A stretch of 64,000 bases of DNA from Thalassospira sp. (GTDB taxonomy: Bacteria; Pseudomonadota; Alphaproteobacteria; Rhodospirillales; Thalassospiraceae): contig NZ_JAUYHK010000012.1 of NCBI RefSeq assembly GCF_030690045.1, forward strand, positions 50,212 through 114,211, written 5' to 3'. Positions 40,044 through 49,541 of this stretch are shown here, piece after piece (the stretch's first letter is position 1; each line of letters opens with the position of its first letter). Under the pieces are notes generated by a model, which was given only the letters and a program-made list of their open reading frames with translations, was not told the origin of the DNA and did no database searches. The translations under genes were made by a program, and so were the position numbers.

Positions 40044-40907
40044 TTACAAAATATACTGTATTGCTTCTGAGAAGGAGTTAACCGTTAAGTCTGGAGAAAT
40101 ATTTTTCGCATCTTCTTTTAGTTTCATTTCCCGTGCGATGTCTTGTTTGGACCAGTGAGAAATTCTGACTAACTTGGCATACATCTCCGGTGGAACTTGA
40201 GTTCCGTATTTTGCCCATATTGCGAAGACATTCGCTCTTTGGGCCATGAGAATGTCTTTTGCAATGCTATCGCCTATGTATGCGGTTTGCTCAGGAAGAA
40301 TTCCTTGTTGAAGGCATATCTGATTGAGTATGTGTGGTGCCGGTTTTCGGTCTTTGAATGCAAGTTCAGTAATATTTGAAAGATCAAATTTTCCAAGCCA
40401 GTATTCTGCTGCTTTTGGGTCTGGATGATTCGAGTCTGGTCTTTCTCGACAGTATATATGATCAAAATAATCGAATGATTCTAGTTTATGTAGTCTATCT
40501 ATCGTTGTAAATAGCTTACTTTCTGTGTGGGCAACAATTTTAATATTTTGTTCTTTGAGATTTTCTATACCTGATTTGATGCCGTCGTATAGTTTTAGTT
40601 TTTGTTTTCGGACAGAGTTGAATTGATATAATGCTTCATCAAGTTTCTCCGCGATCTCTTCTCTTGATTGTTTTGGAAAGCGATTCTTGACAATATCGGT
40701 ATCCAGCAATGCGAACGGATGTTCAGAGTCATGATTTTTGACGTGAACGTCTCGCATTTGATCTAATAATAATTCTCGATCACACTCTAAAATAGAAACA
40801 GCTTTGTCAATCATCGCATAAAATGCAGGTACGAAATATGAAATCCAATCATAAATTGTATTGTCAAGGTCACATACCAGTAGCTGTATTTTACTTTTTT
40901 GTGTCAT
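40044..40907 (-). CDS. HAD-superfamily hydrolase (AT-rich islet gene)
   Basis: 287 residues. HAD motif I is LVCDLDNTIYDW (catalytic Asp13 and Asp15), motif II is VAHTES (Thr128), the motif III Lys is in DRKPAPHIL, and motif IV is YIGDSIAKDILMAQRA. The cap region (about 20-105) is helical and has a YQFNSVRKQKLKLYDG segment. It is probably a phosphatase with an unknown substrate. The gene is much more AT-rich than its neighbours. It starts one base after the stop of the upstream membrane-protein gene, so the two are coupled and probably arrived together. Confidence 0.85.
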   Translation of the reverse strand: MTQKSKIQLLVCDLDNTIYDWISYFVPAFYAMIDKAVSILECDRELLLDQMRDVHVKNHDSEHPFALLDTDIVKNRFPKQSREEIAEKLDEALYQFNSVRKQKLKLYDGIKSGIENLKEQNIKIVAHTESKLFTTIDRLHKLESFDYFDHIYCRERPDSNHPDPKAAEYWLGKFDLSNITELAFKDRKPAPHILNQICLQQGILPEQTAYIGDSIAKDILMAQRANVFAIWAKYGTQVPPEMYAKLVRISHWSKQDIAREMKLKEDAKNISPDLTVNSFSEAIQYIL

Positions 40908-41525
40908 CTATTTAAATGAAATGATAACTAAACATAGACGTTTGATGTGATTGAAGAAAAATTGGTTGTTTATTAAAAATATTAAAATTGATGTGATTAC
41001 TAAATATTTATTAATTTTCTTATAGAATGATTCAATTTTATCAAGTGCTGTTATTTTTGTTTTTCCAGTGTATTTATAGATGTTCTGAGATTTATCAATA
41101 TTTGCGTCGGAGAACCTACTAAAATGGCTGATAGATTGCGTCATTCCTTTTTCTAGTTTAAATATAGATTTCAGATAATTTTCTTCGAAATCTTCCCCAA
41201 ATGTAACCGCTCCTCTTAGCATCTTGTGGTATACGTTAAGATCAAGTTCTCGTACTGCTCTAACTGCCAATGCTGATGCTAAGATTAATATTACAGATGC
41301 ATGTATTTTAATGCTAAACAAATCTAGCACAAAATCTTGATCTCTAGTAAATAGAACCACCGCCACGCCAAGTGCCGCTGCAACAAATGTCAATCCAAGC
41401 TGTCGAGATTTAACGGACATTTCATTAAAATGCATCTGTGTTTCTACTGAAATTTTCCATATTTCAACATATATTTTTTTTTCACTATCTGTCAAATTTT
41501 TTTCGCCGATTTCTTCTTCCACCAT
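40908..41525 (-). CDS. Uncharacterised three-helix membrane protein (AT-rich islet gene)
   Basis: 205 residues, not recognised as a named family. A charged N-terminal helix region (1-43) precedes two membrane helices (LGLTFVAAALGVAVVLF at 44-60 and HASVILILASALAVRAV at 75-91). A cytosolic stretch of about 80 residues follows (EDFEENYLKSIFKLEKG), then a third helix (YLVITSILIFLI, about 174-185) and a basic tail. It is AT-rich and directly followed by the HAD gene. The membrane protein plus soluble hydrolase pattern recalls defence or stress cassettes, but this is inference only. Confidence 0.7.
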   Translation of the reverse strand: MVEEEIGEKNLTDSEKKIYVEIWKISVETQMHFNEMSVKSRQLGLTFVAAALGVAVVLFTRDQDFVLDLFSIKIHASVILILASALAVRAVRELDLNVYHKMLRGAVTFGEDFEENYLKSIFKLEKGMTQSISHFSRFSDANIDKSQNIYKYTGKTKITALDKIESFYKKINKYLVITSILIFLINNQFFFNHIKRLCLVIISFK

Positions 41526-41896
41526 TTTTATCTTCCTAAATAAATATTAATGAAAATAGGTTGGGGACTGGTAATTTTTCCGTTTTTCACTGGGTGTGTC
41601 ACGAACTTGTGCAACTATTTTCAGTTTCTGGTGGTAAGAGCCTATTTATAGGTCATTGAATGGCATCAAGGGAATGTGATGTAAATGTTTTACCAAAAAA
41701 TGGACCGTCACCATGCCTGAGACTGATGCCGTTGGTTTCAGCATAACCGGGATGGACTTGAATATCCAAATGATTTGATCGAGAGCAACGAGTGGTGACT
41801 GTGCTGTTGATTCACAAATAAAGCTAGATTAAGGGCTATCTGTACGGAGGATCCGGACAAACCGACTGTTTGTAACATGCCGCCTTTTCCTTCTGA
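41526..41896. other. Non-coding right flank of the AT-rich islet
   Basis: 371 bases, AT-rich on the left and of normal composition on the right. No intact gene. Short broken frames are present, but I could not assign them to a transposase or other family. It presumably holds the islet promoter. Confidence 0.45.
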
Positions 41897-42457
41897 CTAC
41901 GGCATCTGTGAAGCTAGGATAATGGTTTCACCATCAACTGCAAACTTGCCATAGCCCTGATGATGGATGGTTTTTGGATCCGGTTGAGCCGGGTCGCGCC
42001 ATGCCTGCACGACTTCGAGCACAAACAGGTTGAAATCATCCACCAGCCGAGTGTCGATCACCTTGCATTCCAGATTGGCAAAACAATCGGCAATCAGCGG
42101 GGCGCGGACTTTGGCGGCTTTCGCGCGGGTCAGTTTGTATTTGTCAAATTTATCGATATCGCGGCCCGAACAATTACCAATTCCCACGACATTTGCCGCC
42201 AGTTCCACCGCCGGAATGGCAATCACGCATTCGCCGCTGGCACGCAGGGCGAGAAAGCTGTGATCGGCGGCACTGACGATGCAGGCCAGTGTCGGCGGGG
42301 TGAATTCAACCATCATATGCCATGACATGGTCATGACATTTTGCCGGGCTTTGTCGGCGTGGCCTTGTGCGTTCCGGTGTGCTGTGGTCAGCAAGACCAC
42401 GGGGCCGGGCTCCAGCAACTGATAAACATCAGATAGCGGAAATTCTTCCATCGACAT
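41897..42457 (-). CDS. Flavin reductase-like (FMN-binding split barrel) protein
   Basis: 186 residues from the ATG at 42457 (CAGGAG upstream). GPVVLLTTAHRNAQGHADKARQNVMTMSWHMMVEFTPPTLACIVS and NVVGIGNCSGRDIDKFDKYKLT match the flavin reductase-like domain (DIM6/NTAB type). ECKVIDTRLVDDFNLFVLEVVQA follows. The family reduces flavins with NAD(P)H or binds FMN, and the partner is unknown. It is 98 bases downstream of the AbrB-type gene on the same strand. Confidence 0.85.
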   Translation of the reverse strand: MSMEEFPLSDVYQLLEPGPVVLLTTAHRNAQGHADKARQNVMTMSWHMMVEFTPPTLACIVSAADHSFLALRASGECVIAIPAVELAANVVGIGNCSGRDIDKFDKYKLTRAKAAKVRAPLIADCFANLECKVIDTRLVDDFNLFVLEVVQAWRDPAQPDPKTIHHQGYGKFAVDGETIILASQMP

Positions 42458-42555
42458 GGCAGGCTCCTGTCGCAAGGCATGATGACATGCCGGGGCGGAA
42501 CCATGAGACTACCAGATTGCCGGGTGAATGATTTGATCTGGCGCAGACGGGGCGC

Positions 42556-43656
42556 TTAAGCTCCGTTGCGCATCTGTCGTTTCTGCATCCATTTCGCCAT
42601 GATCGGGGCGAGCAGGACGATTTCAAAAATGCGAATGATGTGGTGAAAAGCGACAAAACTGGGTTCGACATTTAGTGCCAACGCAATCAGCGACATTTCC
42701 GCCACCCCGCCCGGCGCAAAGGCCAGCAGCACGGCAATGAAATCAAGATCAAGCGCTTGAGAGACCCCCCACGAGACAAGCCCGGTAAAGGCCAGCACAA
42801 CGGCGGTGGCCAGAACGGCATAGCCGCCAAGGCGGATCAGAAAGGCAAGTTTGATACCGGCAAAGCGACTGCCGATGGCCGAACCCAGAATCCACAAACT
42901 GCCGGCCAGCAACCAGCCGGGCAGATTGCCTTCGACCAGACCACTGACATGCAAGACCATGCTGGCCATCATCGCCCCGGTCATTTCGGCGGCGGGAACG
43001 CCGATGCGGCGAAACAGCCAGACGGTGACAAGGGCAAGGGCCACCGTGATGGCCCCGCCGGTCAAATCCATCGACAGGGCGGCATCATCGCCATGCCCGG
43101 TCGCTACCACCCCGGTCACCAGCAAGGCAATCAGCGGGGCCGACATCACCAATAATAAAACCCGCAGGCCTTGCGTCAGGGCGATTTCCTGTTCATTGCC
43201 CCCGGCAGCCGCCCCCAGAACCACCATCGGCGTCAGGCCACCCGGTGTTGCGGAAAACAGGGCGGTGGCAGGGTCCAGTTTGGCGATTTTGGTGTAGAAC
43301 CATGTGACGATCAGGGTGATGACCGGCACATAGATCAGAACCGCAATCATGCTCAGCGGCCAGCGCGATGCCTGATCAAGGGTTTCAGGGGTAAAGGATG
43401 CGCCCAGAAAAATACCGATTACGCCCAGAATAACCGAACGCACCCGCATCGGAATGCCCATTTTGACGCGCAGCAGGCTGGCGATAAAAGTGGCGAGCAT
43501 CGGCCCCATCATCCAGGCCAGCGGCATGTCGATGCTGTGTGCAATCGCCCCGCCAATCAGGCCGATACCAAGGGCGGAAAACAGTTTGCGGAAAAAGGCA
43601 GGGGTCATATCCGCCATAAAACCGGCGGGTTTGGGGGCGTCGGGCACCGGGGGCAT
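42556..43656 (-). CDS. AbrB family membrane protein (AbrB duplication domains)
   Basis: 366 residues, about ten membrane helices in two repeats (DMPLAWMMGPMLATFIASLL near the start, and NLPGWLLAGSLWILGSAIGSRFAG later). ATALFSATPGGLTPMVVLGAAAGGNEQ and LLAFAPGGVAEMSLIALALNVEPSFVAFHHIIRI are diagnostic. These proteins are often misnamed ammonia monooxygenase or regulator; they are probably transporters. Its ATG overlaps the chemoreceptor stop by one base (TAATG), so the pair is translationally coupled. Confidence 0.88.
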   Translation of the reverse strand: MPPVPDAPKPAGFMADMTPAFFRKLFSALGIGLIGGAIAHSIDMPLAWMMGPMLATFIASLLRVKMGIPMRVRSVILGVIGIFLGASFTPETLDQASRWPLSMIAVLIYVPVITLIVTWFYTKIAKLDPATALFSATPGGLTPMVVLGAAAGGNEQEIALTQGLRVLLLVMSAPLIALLVTGVVATGHGDDAALSMDLTGGAITVALALVTVWLFRRIGVPAAEMTGAMMASMVLHVSGLVEGNLPGWLLAGSLWILGSAIGSRFAGIKLAFLIRLGGYAVLATAVVLAFTGLVSWGVSQALDLDFIAVLLAFAPGGVAEMSLIALALNVEPSFVAFHHIIRIFEIVLLAPIMAKWMQKRQMRNGA

Positions 43657-45338
43657 TATGCATCGACCCTTTGTGCATTGATCTGATCAAGGAACCCGGC
43701 AATCGCCCGGCGCAGATTGGCTGCCTCGCGGTTCAGGGTATCGGTAGCACGCAACACGTCTTCGGCCCCGTTATTGGCGCGGCCGGTTTCCTGATCCAGT
43801 GCCCCGACGGCCTCGGCCACGGTTTGCATGCCGCCATTGGCATCATGGATGCTTTGTGAAATGCCATGGGTGGAGGCCTGTTGTTCCTCAACCGCGGCGG
43901 CAATGGCGGCGGCGGATTGATCGACCTCGCCAATCACTTCGGCCACTCCTTCAAGAGCGCGGACGACATTTTCGGTCAGACCACGAATTTCGCCAACCTG
44001 CGTGCCAATTTCATCGGTGGCACGTGCCGTTTGCGAGGCAAGGTTTTTAACCTCGCCTGCCACCACGGCAAATCCCTTGCCTGCATCCCCGGCGCGAGCG
44101 GCCTCGATGGTGGCATTCAGGGCCAGAAGGTTGGTCTGACTGGCGATGTCTTCGATCAGGGTGACAATATCGCCAATGCGTTGGGTGGCACTGGTCAGTT
44201 GTTCAAATAATTGCCGGGAATTTTCGCTTTCGGTCCGTGCCCGTCCGGCAATTTCGGCCGATCTTTGCGCCTGCTGGCCGATTTCGGTGATCGCCTCGGA
44301 CAGGCTGGCGGTGGTTTCGGCAACCGATTCAACATGGCGCAACACATCGTCGGAATGGCGGCTGGCCTCGTTGGCGCGCGCACTGGCCGATGAGGCGACC
44401 GACCGCATATCGGTGGCCGATCCGTTCAGCGATCCGAATTCCCGGTCAAACCCGCCCAGGGCTTCCTGCACGGCGGCCTCAAAGGCATGGGTGGCGGCAA
44501 CCAGTTCGCGCTGGCGCTGTCGTTCGATTTCACGGGCCTGTTCGCGTTCGGAACGCAGGGTTTCGGCCTCGACCGACTGGCTTTGCAGCACTGCAAGCGA
44601 CCGGGCCACCACGCCGATTTCATCGCCGCGTTGTTGTCCGCGAATTTCAAGGTCAAGATCGCCCCCGGCAATGCGGTCGATCAGGGTGGCGATATTGGTC
44701 ATCGGGCGGGAAATGCGGCGCGATACAAACACCGATACCACCACGGCCATGACAATCACCACCAGGGCGACAATGACAAAAACGGTCTGGACGGTTTCGG
44801 CCCGGTTGGCGGCATCGGCAAAGGAGGTTTCGGCTATTGCCGCCGATCCGTCCAAAATTGCCCGCAGGGGGATTTGCAGGGCTTCATAGGCGATATCGGC
44901 CCGCGAAATAACTTCGAGTGCGCCATAAACATTGGTTTCGCTGGCAATCAGGAATTCATCGACGATGGCGATATAATCGTCATAGGCAGCGATGAATTCC
45001 GGCCCGCCGACGTTTGACAGTCGTTCAACCAGTGGGGCGAGTTCAATCTTGATCTGGCTGGCATCGTCGCGCAGGTTTGACACAGCGCTGGAATTCATGC
45101 CGTTGGAATCCCAAGTCAGCAGACGAAACAGCGATCCATGCGCACGGTTGATTTCATCGGAAAGGGTCAGGGCATCGGTACTGCGTTCATAGGCTTCGAC
45201 GCGCAGATTGGTCAGGGTAGTTTTTTCGGCTTCAAGGGTCAGCACGGTGGCCGCCCCCATCAGCACAATCACAATCATCAAAAAGACCGGAACCACCAGG
45301 GTTTTAAGGCCAATGCCCAAATTATCCAGAATGCGCAT
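43656..45338 (-). CDS. Methyl-accepting chemotaxis protein
   Basis: 560 residues. N-terminal membrane helix ([20 protein letters not shown]), a helical periplasmic sensor (about 35-185), a second helix ([20 protein letters not shown]), a HAMP domain ([24 protein letters not shown]), then a cytoplasmic signalling hairpin with the highly conserved tip [31 protein letters not shown]. It relays a ligand signal to CheA. It begins 36 bases after tctA on the same strand, so it may report on the same tricarboxylate substrate. Confidence 0.95.
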   Translation of the reverse strand: MRILDNLGIGLKTLVVPVFLMIVIVLMGAATVLTLEAEKTTLTNLRVEAYERSTDALTLSDEINRAHGSLFRLLTWDSNGMNSSAVSNLRDDASQIKIELAPLVERLSNVGGPEFIAAYDDYIAIVDEFLIASETNVYGALEVISRADIAYEALQIPLRAILDGSAAIAETSFADAANRAETVQTVFVIVALVVIVMAVVVSVFVSRRISRPMTNIATLIDRIAGGDLDLEIRGQQRGDEIGVVARSLAVLQSQSVEAETLRSEREQAREIERQRQRELVAATHAFEAAVQEALGGFDREFGSLNGSATDMRSVASSASARANEASRHSDDVLRHVESVAETTASLSEAITEIGQQAQRSAEIAGRARTESENSRQLFEQLTSATQRIGDIVTLIEDIASQTNLLALNATIEAARAGDAGKGFAVVAGEVKNLASQTARATDEIGTQVGEIRGLTENVVRALEGVAEVIGEVDQSAAAIAAAVEEQQASTHGISQSIHDANGGMQTVAEAVGALDQETGRANNGAEDVLRATDTLNREAANLRRAIAGFLDQINAQRVDA

Positions 45339-45374
45339 TATCTTTCCCCCAGATGGTTCCGACCGGAATTATGA

Positions 45375-46910
45375 TTACATTTCGCCGTCGTTTGGCAGTT
45401 CACGACGGTTACGCAGGCGTTCGCGCACGACCCCAAGCAGCGGTGCCATCAGGAAGGCGACACTGATGATCAGGATGACCAGCGTGATCGGACGTTCCCA
45501 CAAGAAGGAGATCGAACCGTCACTGATGATCAAGGCACGACGCAGATTTTCTTCCATCATGCTGCCAAGGATAAAGCCCAGCAACATCGGCGCCATCGGG
45601 AAATTCAGCAACCGCAAGCCAATGGCAATCGCCGCGGCAAACACCATCATATGAATATCCATGGTGTTGAACGTGACGAGGTAAACCCCGATCAGCGAGA
45701 AAAACAGAATGAATGGCACCAGCACTTGCTGCGGCAGGGCCAGCAATTTCGAGATATAGGGGATCAGCGGCAGATTGAGGATCAGCAACACGATATTGCC
45801 GATATACATCGAAATGATCACTGACCAGAAGACTTCCGGCTGTTCGACAAACAGGCGCGGGCCGGGCTGAACGCCATAGGAAATCAACGCACCAAGCATG
45901 ATGGCCGTGGTGCCCGACCCCGGAATGCCAAGGGTCAGCAATGGCACGAACGAACCACTGCATGCCGCGTTATTGGCGGTTTCAGGGGCAGCAAGACCGC
46001 GGATTGATCCCTTGCCAAATTTCAGCTTTTCCTTGGCGCTGGCGATATTGCGTTCCATGCCATAGGCAAGGAAGGACGCAATGGTCGCACCGGCACCGGG
46101 CAAAACGCCGGTAAAGAACCCCAGAACCGATGATCGGCCAATCACCGGGATCATGGTTTTGATTTCTTCGCGCGACAGCTTCATTGAACCCAGCTTTTTA
46201 AGGGCAGCCTGTTCTGCGGCAGTTGTGTTTTTGGGCGGGCGCAGGATCGACATCAGAGCTTCGGACAAAGCGAAAGTCGCCATTGCCAGCAACAGGAAAC
46301 TGATACCGTCAATCAGATCCATGCTGCCAAAGGTAAAGCGGGCAACGCCTGCGGCTGGATCGGTGCCGATGGTCGCCAGCATGATGCCAAACAGCGTCAT
46401 CATCACAGCCTTCAGGAACTGCCCCTTGCCAGCAAACGCCGCTACCGCCGTCAGACCCAGTACCATCAGGGCGAAATAGTCCGCCGATTGAAAAGACAGG
46501 GAAACGGATGCAAGAGCCGGGGCCGCCACCAGCAGAAAAATCGCGGCAATGGTGCCACCGGAAAAAGACGAATAGGCAGCAATCGCCAGTGCCTTGCCCG
46601 CCTCGCCCCGCTGGGCCATCGGATAGCCGTCAAAGGCGGTGGCAACTGTACCGGCAACGCCGGGTGCATTGATCAGGATCGAGGATGTCGATCCGCCGAA
46701 AATCGCACCGTAATAAACCCCGGCCATCAGGATCATACCCGTTGAGGGGTCAAATCCATAGGTCAGCGGGATCATCAGGGCAATGGCGGTGATCGGACCA
46801 AGGCCCGGTAACATGCCGATAAAGGTACCGACAAAGCAGCCAACCATTACCATCAAAAGGTTGATCGGCATGATTGCGGTCGTCAGACCGGAAAGAATTC
46901 CATCAAGCAT
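45375..46910 (-). CDS. tctA: Tripartite tricarboxylate transporter large permease TctA
   Basis: 511 residues with about 12 membrane helices. Family landmarks are GTFIGMLPGLGPITAIALMIPLTYG, AGVYYGAIFGGSTSSILINAPG and GVLPGAGATIASFLAYGMER. It is the large membrane subunit of a secondary transporter for citrate-like acids. It starts 12 bases after tctB. Confidence 0.96.
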   Translation of the reverse strand: MLDGILSGLTTAIMPINLLMVMVGCFVGTFIGMLPGLGPITAIALMIPLTYGFDPSTGMILMAGVYYGAIFGGSTSSILINAPGVAGTVATAFDGYPMAQRGEAGKALAIAAYSSFSGGTIAAIFLLVAAPALASVSLSFQSADYFALMVLGLTAVAAFAGKGQFLKAVMMTLFGIMLATIGTDPAAGVARFTFGSMDLIDGISFLLLAMATFALSEALMSILRPPKNTTAAEQAALKKLGSMKLSREEIKTMIPVIGRSSVLGFFTGVLPGAGATIASFLAYGMERNIASAKEKLKFGKGSIRGLAAPETANNAACSGSFVPLLTLGIPGSGTTAIMLGALISYGVQPGPRLFVEQPEVFWSVIISMYIGNIVLLILNLPLIPYISKLLALPQQVLVPFILFFSLIGVYLVTFNTMDIHMMVFAAAIAIGLRLLNFPMAPMLLGFILGSMMEENLRRALIISDGSISFLWERPITLVILIISVAFLMAPLLGVVRERLRNRRELPNDGEM

Positions 46911-46922
46911 TTTCCGTGCGCC

Positions 46923-47396
46923 TTAGCCGAAAATTTGAAAAAGGTCGCCAGGGGCCAGATAGACCCCCATCAGTTTGGCGAGCAGGAACCAGAACACCAC
47001 CACAACCGGGATCGACGCGCCCAGCAGCACCTTGATCCGGCGTTCGCCAAGGATCATGAAGCCGATCAACAGGAAGATCGAGGTCGAGATGATAAAGCCG
47101 AGATACCGGATGGTCAGGCCATAAAAAATCATCAGGACCGACAGCAGGATCACTTTGCGCCATTGCAGGCCGACAAAGGCATCGCGCAGATTGTGGACCT
47201 CGGTCCGCGGCGGTAAAACCAGTTGAAGAAAGGAAACCACGCCCATCAGCCATGCGACAGCGGTCGGCATGGTTTGGGCATTAAAGGCGGCATCTTCGTC
47301 GCCGTATAAAAGCGGGATATCCTTGATATAATATCCATAAATCAGCGCCAGTGTCAGAAACAGCAAAGCACCGAATTTATCCCGATTGATCGTCAT
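46923..47396 (-). CDS. tctB: Tripartite tricarboxylate transporter small permease TctB
   Basis: 157 residues, about four membrane helices (FGALLFLTLALIYGYYI, TAVAWLMGVVSFLQLVL, VILLSVLMIFYGLTIRYLGFI and VVVFWFLLAKLMGVYLAPG). This is the DUF1468/TctB pattern. It lies between tctC and tctA in the usual order. Confidence 0.92.
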   Translation of the reverse strand: MTINRDKFGALLFLTLALIYGYYIKDIPLLYGDEDAAFNAQTMPTAVAWLMGVVSFLQLVLPPRTEVHNLRDAFVGLQWRKVILLSVLMIFYGLTIRYLGFIISTSIFLLIGFMILGERRIKVLLGASIPVVVVFWFLLAKLMGVYLAPGDLFQIFG

Positions 47397-47437
47397 GACG
47401 TGGTTTCCTCAGATTTTCTTGACTGTGTGACCCAGGC

Positions 47438-48436
47438 TTATTTCAGGAAGCCAAGTTCACGCATCAGGCCGCCAACCATGGTTTCCTGTTCTTCCATGAA
47501 GGCAGTGAATTCAGCACGCGGCACATACAGCTTTTCCCAGCCATTGCGTTTGCGGACGACTTCCCATTCTTCGGTTTCCTGAAGCTTTTTCAGCATTTCG
47601 GCATAGGCATCGGCCTTTTCTGCCGACAGGGACGGGCCCCCGAAATAACCGCGCCAGTTGATGAATTCGGCATCAATGCCCAATTCGCCAAGGCTCGGCA
47701 CGTCGGATGCGGCTTCAACACGTTCTTTGGAGGTTACGGCAAGAATCCGGACCTGACCAGCTTTGTGCAGTTCCAGCAATTCGCCCAGACCGGTTGACAG
47801 CATGTCAATTTCGCCCGACAGCAGACCGGCGATTGCCTTGCCACCTGCATCATAAGGGACATATTTCAGCTGTTTGGCGTCGCCGCCGGCTTTCTGGAAG
47901 GCAAAGGCCGCAACGATATGGTCCATACCGCCCCGGACCGAACCACCGCCGACTTTCACAGCATTGGAATCGGCTTTCATCGCGTCAACGACGTCGGTAA
48001 AGGACTGATAGGGGCTGTCGGCCGGAACGCCAAAGGCGGCATATTCGGCAACAACACCGGCAATCGGGGTCAGATCGCGGAAGGATTGCGGGAAAACACC
48101 GGTCAATGATCGCACGATGATCGGGGTGGAATTGACCATCAGGGTGGTATCAAGACGGTCGGATGCCTCGATCATATAGGCAATGGCCTGACCGCCGCCG
48201 CCGCCCGACATGTTTTCATAAGATGCCGAACCGACCATACCCGATTTGGTCAGGGCTTCGCCAGTACCGCGTGCGGTGCCGTCCCAGCCGCCACCAGCGC
48301 CACCGGGGATGATGAAATGGATGCTGTCCATATCGGCAGCATGGGATTTAACCGGGCCGAAAGCCGCTGCCGAAACAGCAATGGCAGCCGCAGCCGCCAC
48401 AAAACCACGACGCGAAAACATCGTCAAATTCTTCAT
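47438..48436 (-). CDS. tctC: Tripartite tricarboxylate transporter substrate-binding protein TctC
   Basis: About 332 residues from the ATG at 48436, which has GGAGGAG upstream; the longer frame to 48532 is rejected. Signal: FSRRGFVAAAAAIAVSAAAFG (an RR is present, so Tat export is possible), then SIHFIIPGGAGGGWDGTAR, the Bug/TctC ligand loop, and GGGSVRGGMDHIVAAF. It binds the tricarboxylate in the periplasm and feeds TctAB. First gene of the tctCBA unit. Confidence 0.94.
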   Translation of the reverse strand: MKNLTMFSRRGFVAAAAAIAVSAAAFGPVKSHAADMDSIHFIIPGGAGGGWDGTARGTGEALTKSGMVGSASYENMSGGGGGQAIAYMIEASDRLDTTLMVNSTPIIVRSLTGVFPQSFRDLTPIAGVVAEYAAFGVPADSPYQSFTDVVDAMKADSNAVKVGGGSVRGGMDHIVAAFAFQKAGGDAKQLKYVPYDAGGKAIAGLLSGEIDMLSTGLGELLELHKAGQVRILAVTSKERVEAASDVPSLGELGIDAEFINWRGYFGGPSLSAEKADAYAEMLKKLQETEEWEVVRKRNGWEKLYVPRAEFTAFMEEQETMVGGLMRELGFLK

Positions 48437-48753
48437 AGTAAACGTCTCCTCCGGACATAAAGACCTGTTTCCTGAACCACCCAAGGGCAGTATACCGGCC
48501 ATGACAAGAATATATACTTGCAAGAAAGGCAAACGCCGGACTGGCGTTTGATGACGGCTTGCGCCGGACGACCTCCCTTGCCGATATATTTGTTTTATGG
48601 GTTTCCTGTCGGGTTGCCCCGCGGACCGGCAATCGCGCGACCCTAACAGTGAAACCTGTCACCAACCTGTCATCGCATCGGATGGATGCAAAAAAATCAC
48701 AAGATCTTTGATCAAACGGCATGAGTGCCCGGATTTTCGAGGCCGGTTTTTCC
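48437..48753. other. Intergenic region between tctC and iclR
   Basis: 317 bases, no gene. It should hold the tctC promoter. A perfect 8-bp hairpin (CAAACGCC / GGCGTTTG, 48530-48550) has no T tract. Confidence 0.45.
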
Positions 48754-49434
48754 TTAATGACCAAGATCGGTTGCGCATTGCGCGGCATGCTGATGCAGCA
48801 GGCCAAGGGCGGCGTTGCGTTTTTCAGAATCAAACCGGCTAAGCGGACCAGACAGGGCAAGGGCACCGATCAAAAGGCTGTCCCGATCCAGAACGGGAAC
48901 GGCAAGGGCGCTGATATCGGGATCGCGTTCGCCTTCGCTTTGTGCAAATCCGGCGTCGTGGACAGCAAGGGCACGATCATCGATCCCATGCCCCCATGCC
49001 CGGATCACATGTCCGGCCGCCCCGCGATCACAGGGTAATAATGCTCCCTCTTCCAGATGATGGCGCAGGCTGCGTGATGAATTGACCCGAAACAGGCACA
49101 GGCGATTTTGGCCTTCGGGCACATAGAACGATGCGGTTTCGCCGCTTTGTGCCGCCAGTTGTTCCAGATGCTGGCGGATCACATCATCCATACGAAAGGA
49201 CCGGCGATAGGCCGACCCAAGCCGCCACAGGGCGGGGCCAAGCCGATACCGCCCCCGACCCGATAACACCAGATAACCGCGCGACTCCAATGTTCCGGCA
49301 AGGCGCAGAATGGTGCTTTTATAGAAGCCAGTGCGTTCGGACAGGTCCTTTAATGACAGATCGGCATCCTTGTCGCCAAAGGCATCCAGAATGATCAGGG
49401 CGCGTTCGACTGCACCAACATATTGTTCTGTCAT
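48754..49434 (-). CDS. IclR family transcriptional regulator
   Basis: 226 residues from the ATG at 49434. The winged-helix N-terminus reads VERALIILDAFGDKDADLSLKDLSERTGFYKSTILRLAGTLESRGYL. The C-terminal effector domain has GETASFYV, LRHHLEEGALLPCDRGAAGHV and LALSGPLSRFD. IclR proteins sense small organic acids and control nearby catabolic genes. It is divergent from the CoA-transferase gene, with palindromic operators between them. Confidence 0.92.
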   Translation of the reverse strand: MTEQYVGAVERALIILDAFGDKDADLSLKDLSERTGFYKSTILRLAGTLESRGYLVLSGRGRYRLGPALWRLGSAYRRSFRMDDVIRQHLEQLAAQSGETASFYVPEGQNRLCLFRVNSSRSLRHHLEEGALLPCDRGAAGHVIRAWGHGIDDRALAVHDAGFAQSEGERDPDISALAVPVLDRDSLLIGALALSGPLSRFDSEKRNAALGLLHQHAAQCATDLGH

Positions 49435-49491
49435 GATTTTTGTCCTGTCTCTCAAAAGGATGCGGTCAATGTGGTTGCCGAAGATACGAAA

Positions 49492-49528
49492 TTCTATATA
49501 ATAGAACATAATTCTACCAGACAGAATT
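49492..49528. promoter_or_regulatory. Two palindromic sites between iclR and the CoA-transferase gene
   Basis: TTCTAT-ATA-ATAGAA at 49492-49506 is a perfect dyad. AATTCT-N7-AGAATT at 49510-49528 shares the TTCT/AGAA half sites. They lie 14 to 50 bases before the CoA-transferase ATG, as expected for IclR control. Confidence 0.55.
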
Positions 49529-49541
49529 TTTAGGAAATGTC

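Noticed and set aside
41640..41830. Possible transposase remnant right of the AT-rich islet
   Set aside because: I looked for inverted-repeat ends and DDE-like motifs and saw none; the short broken frames cannot be assigned.
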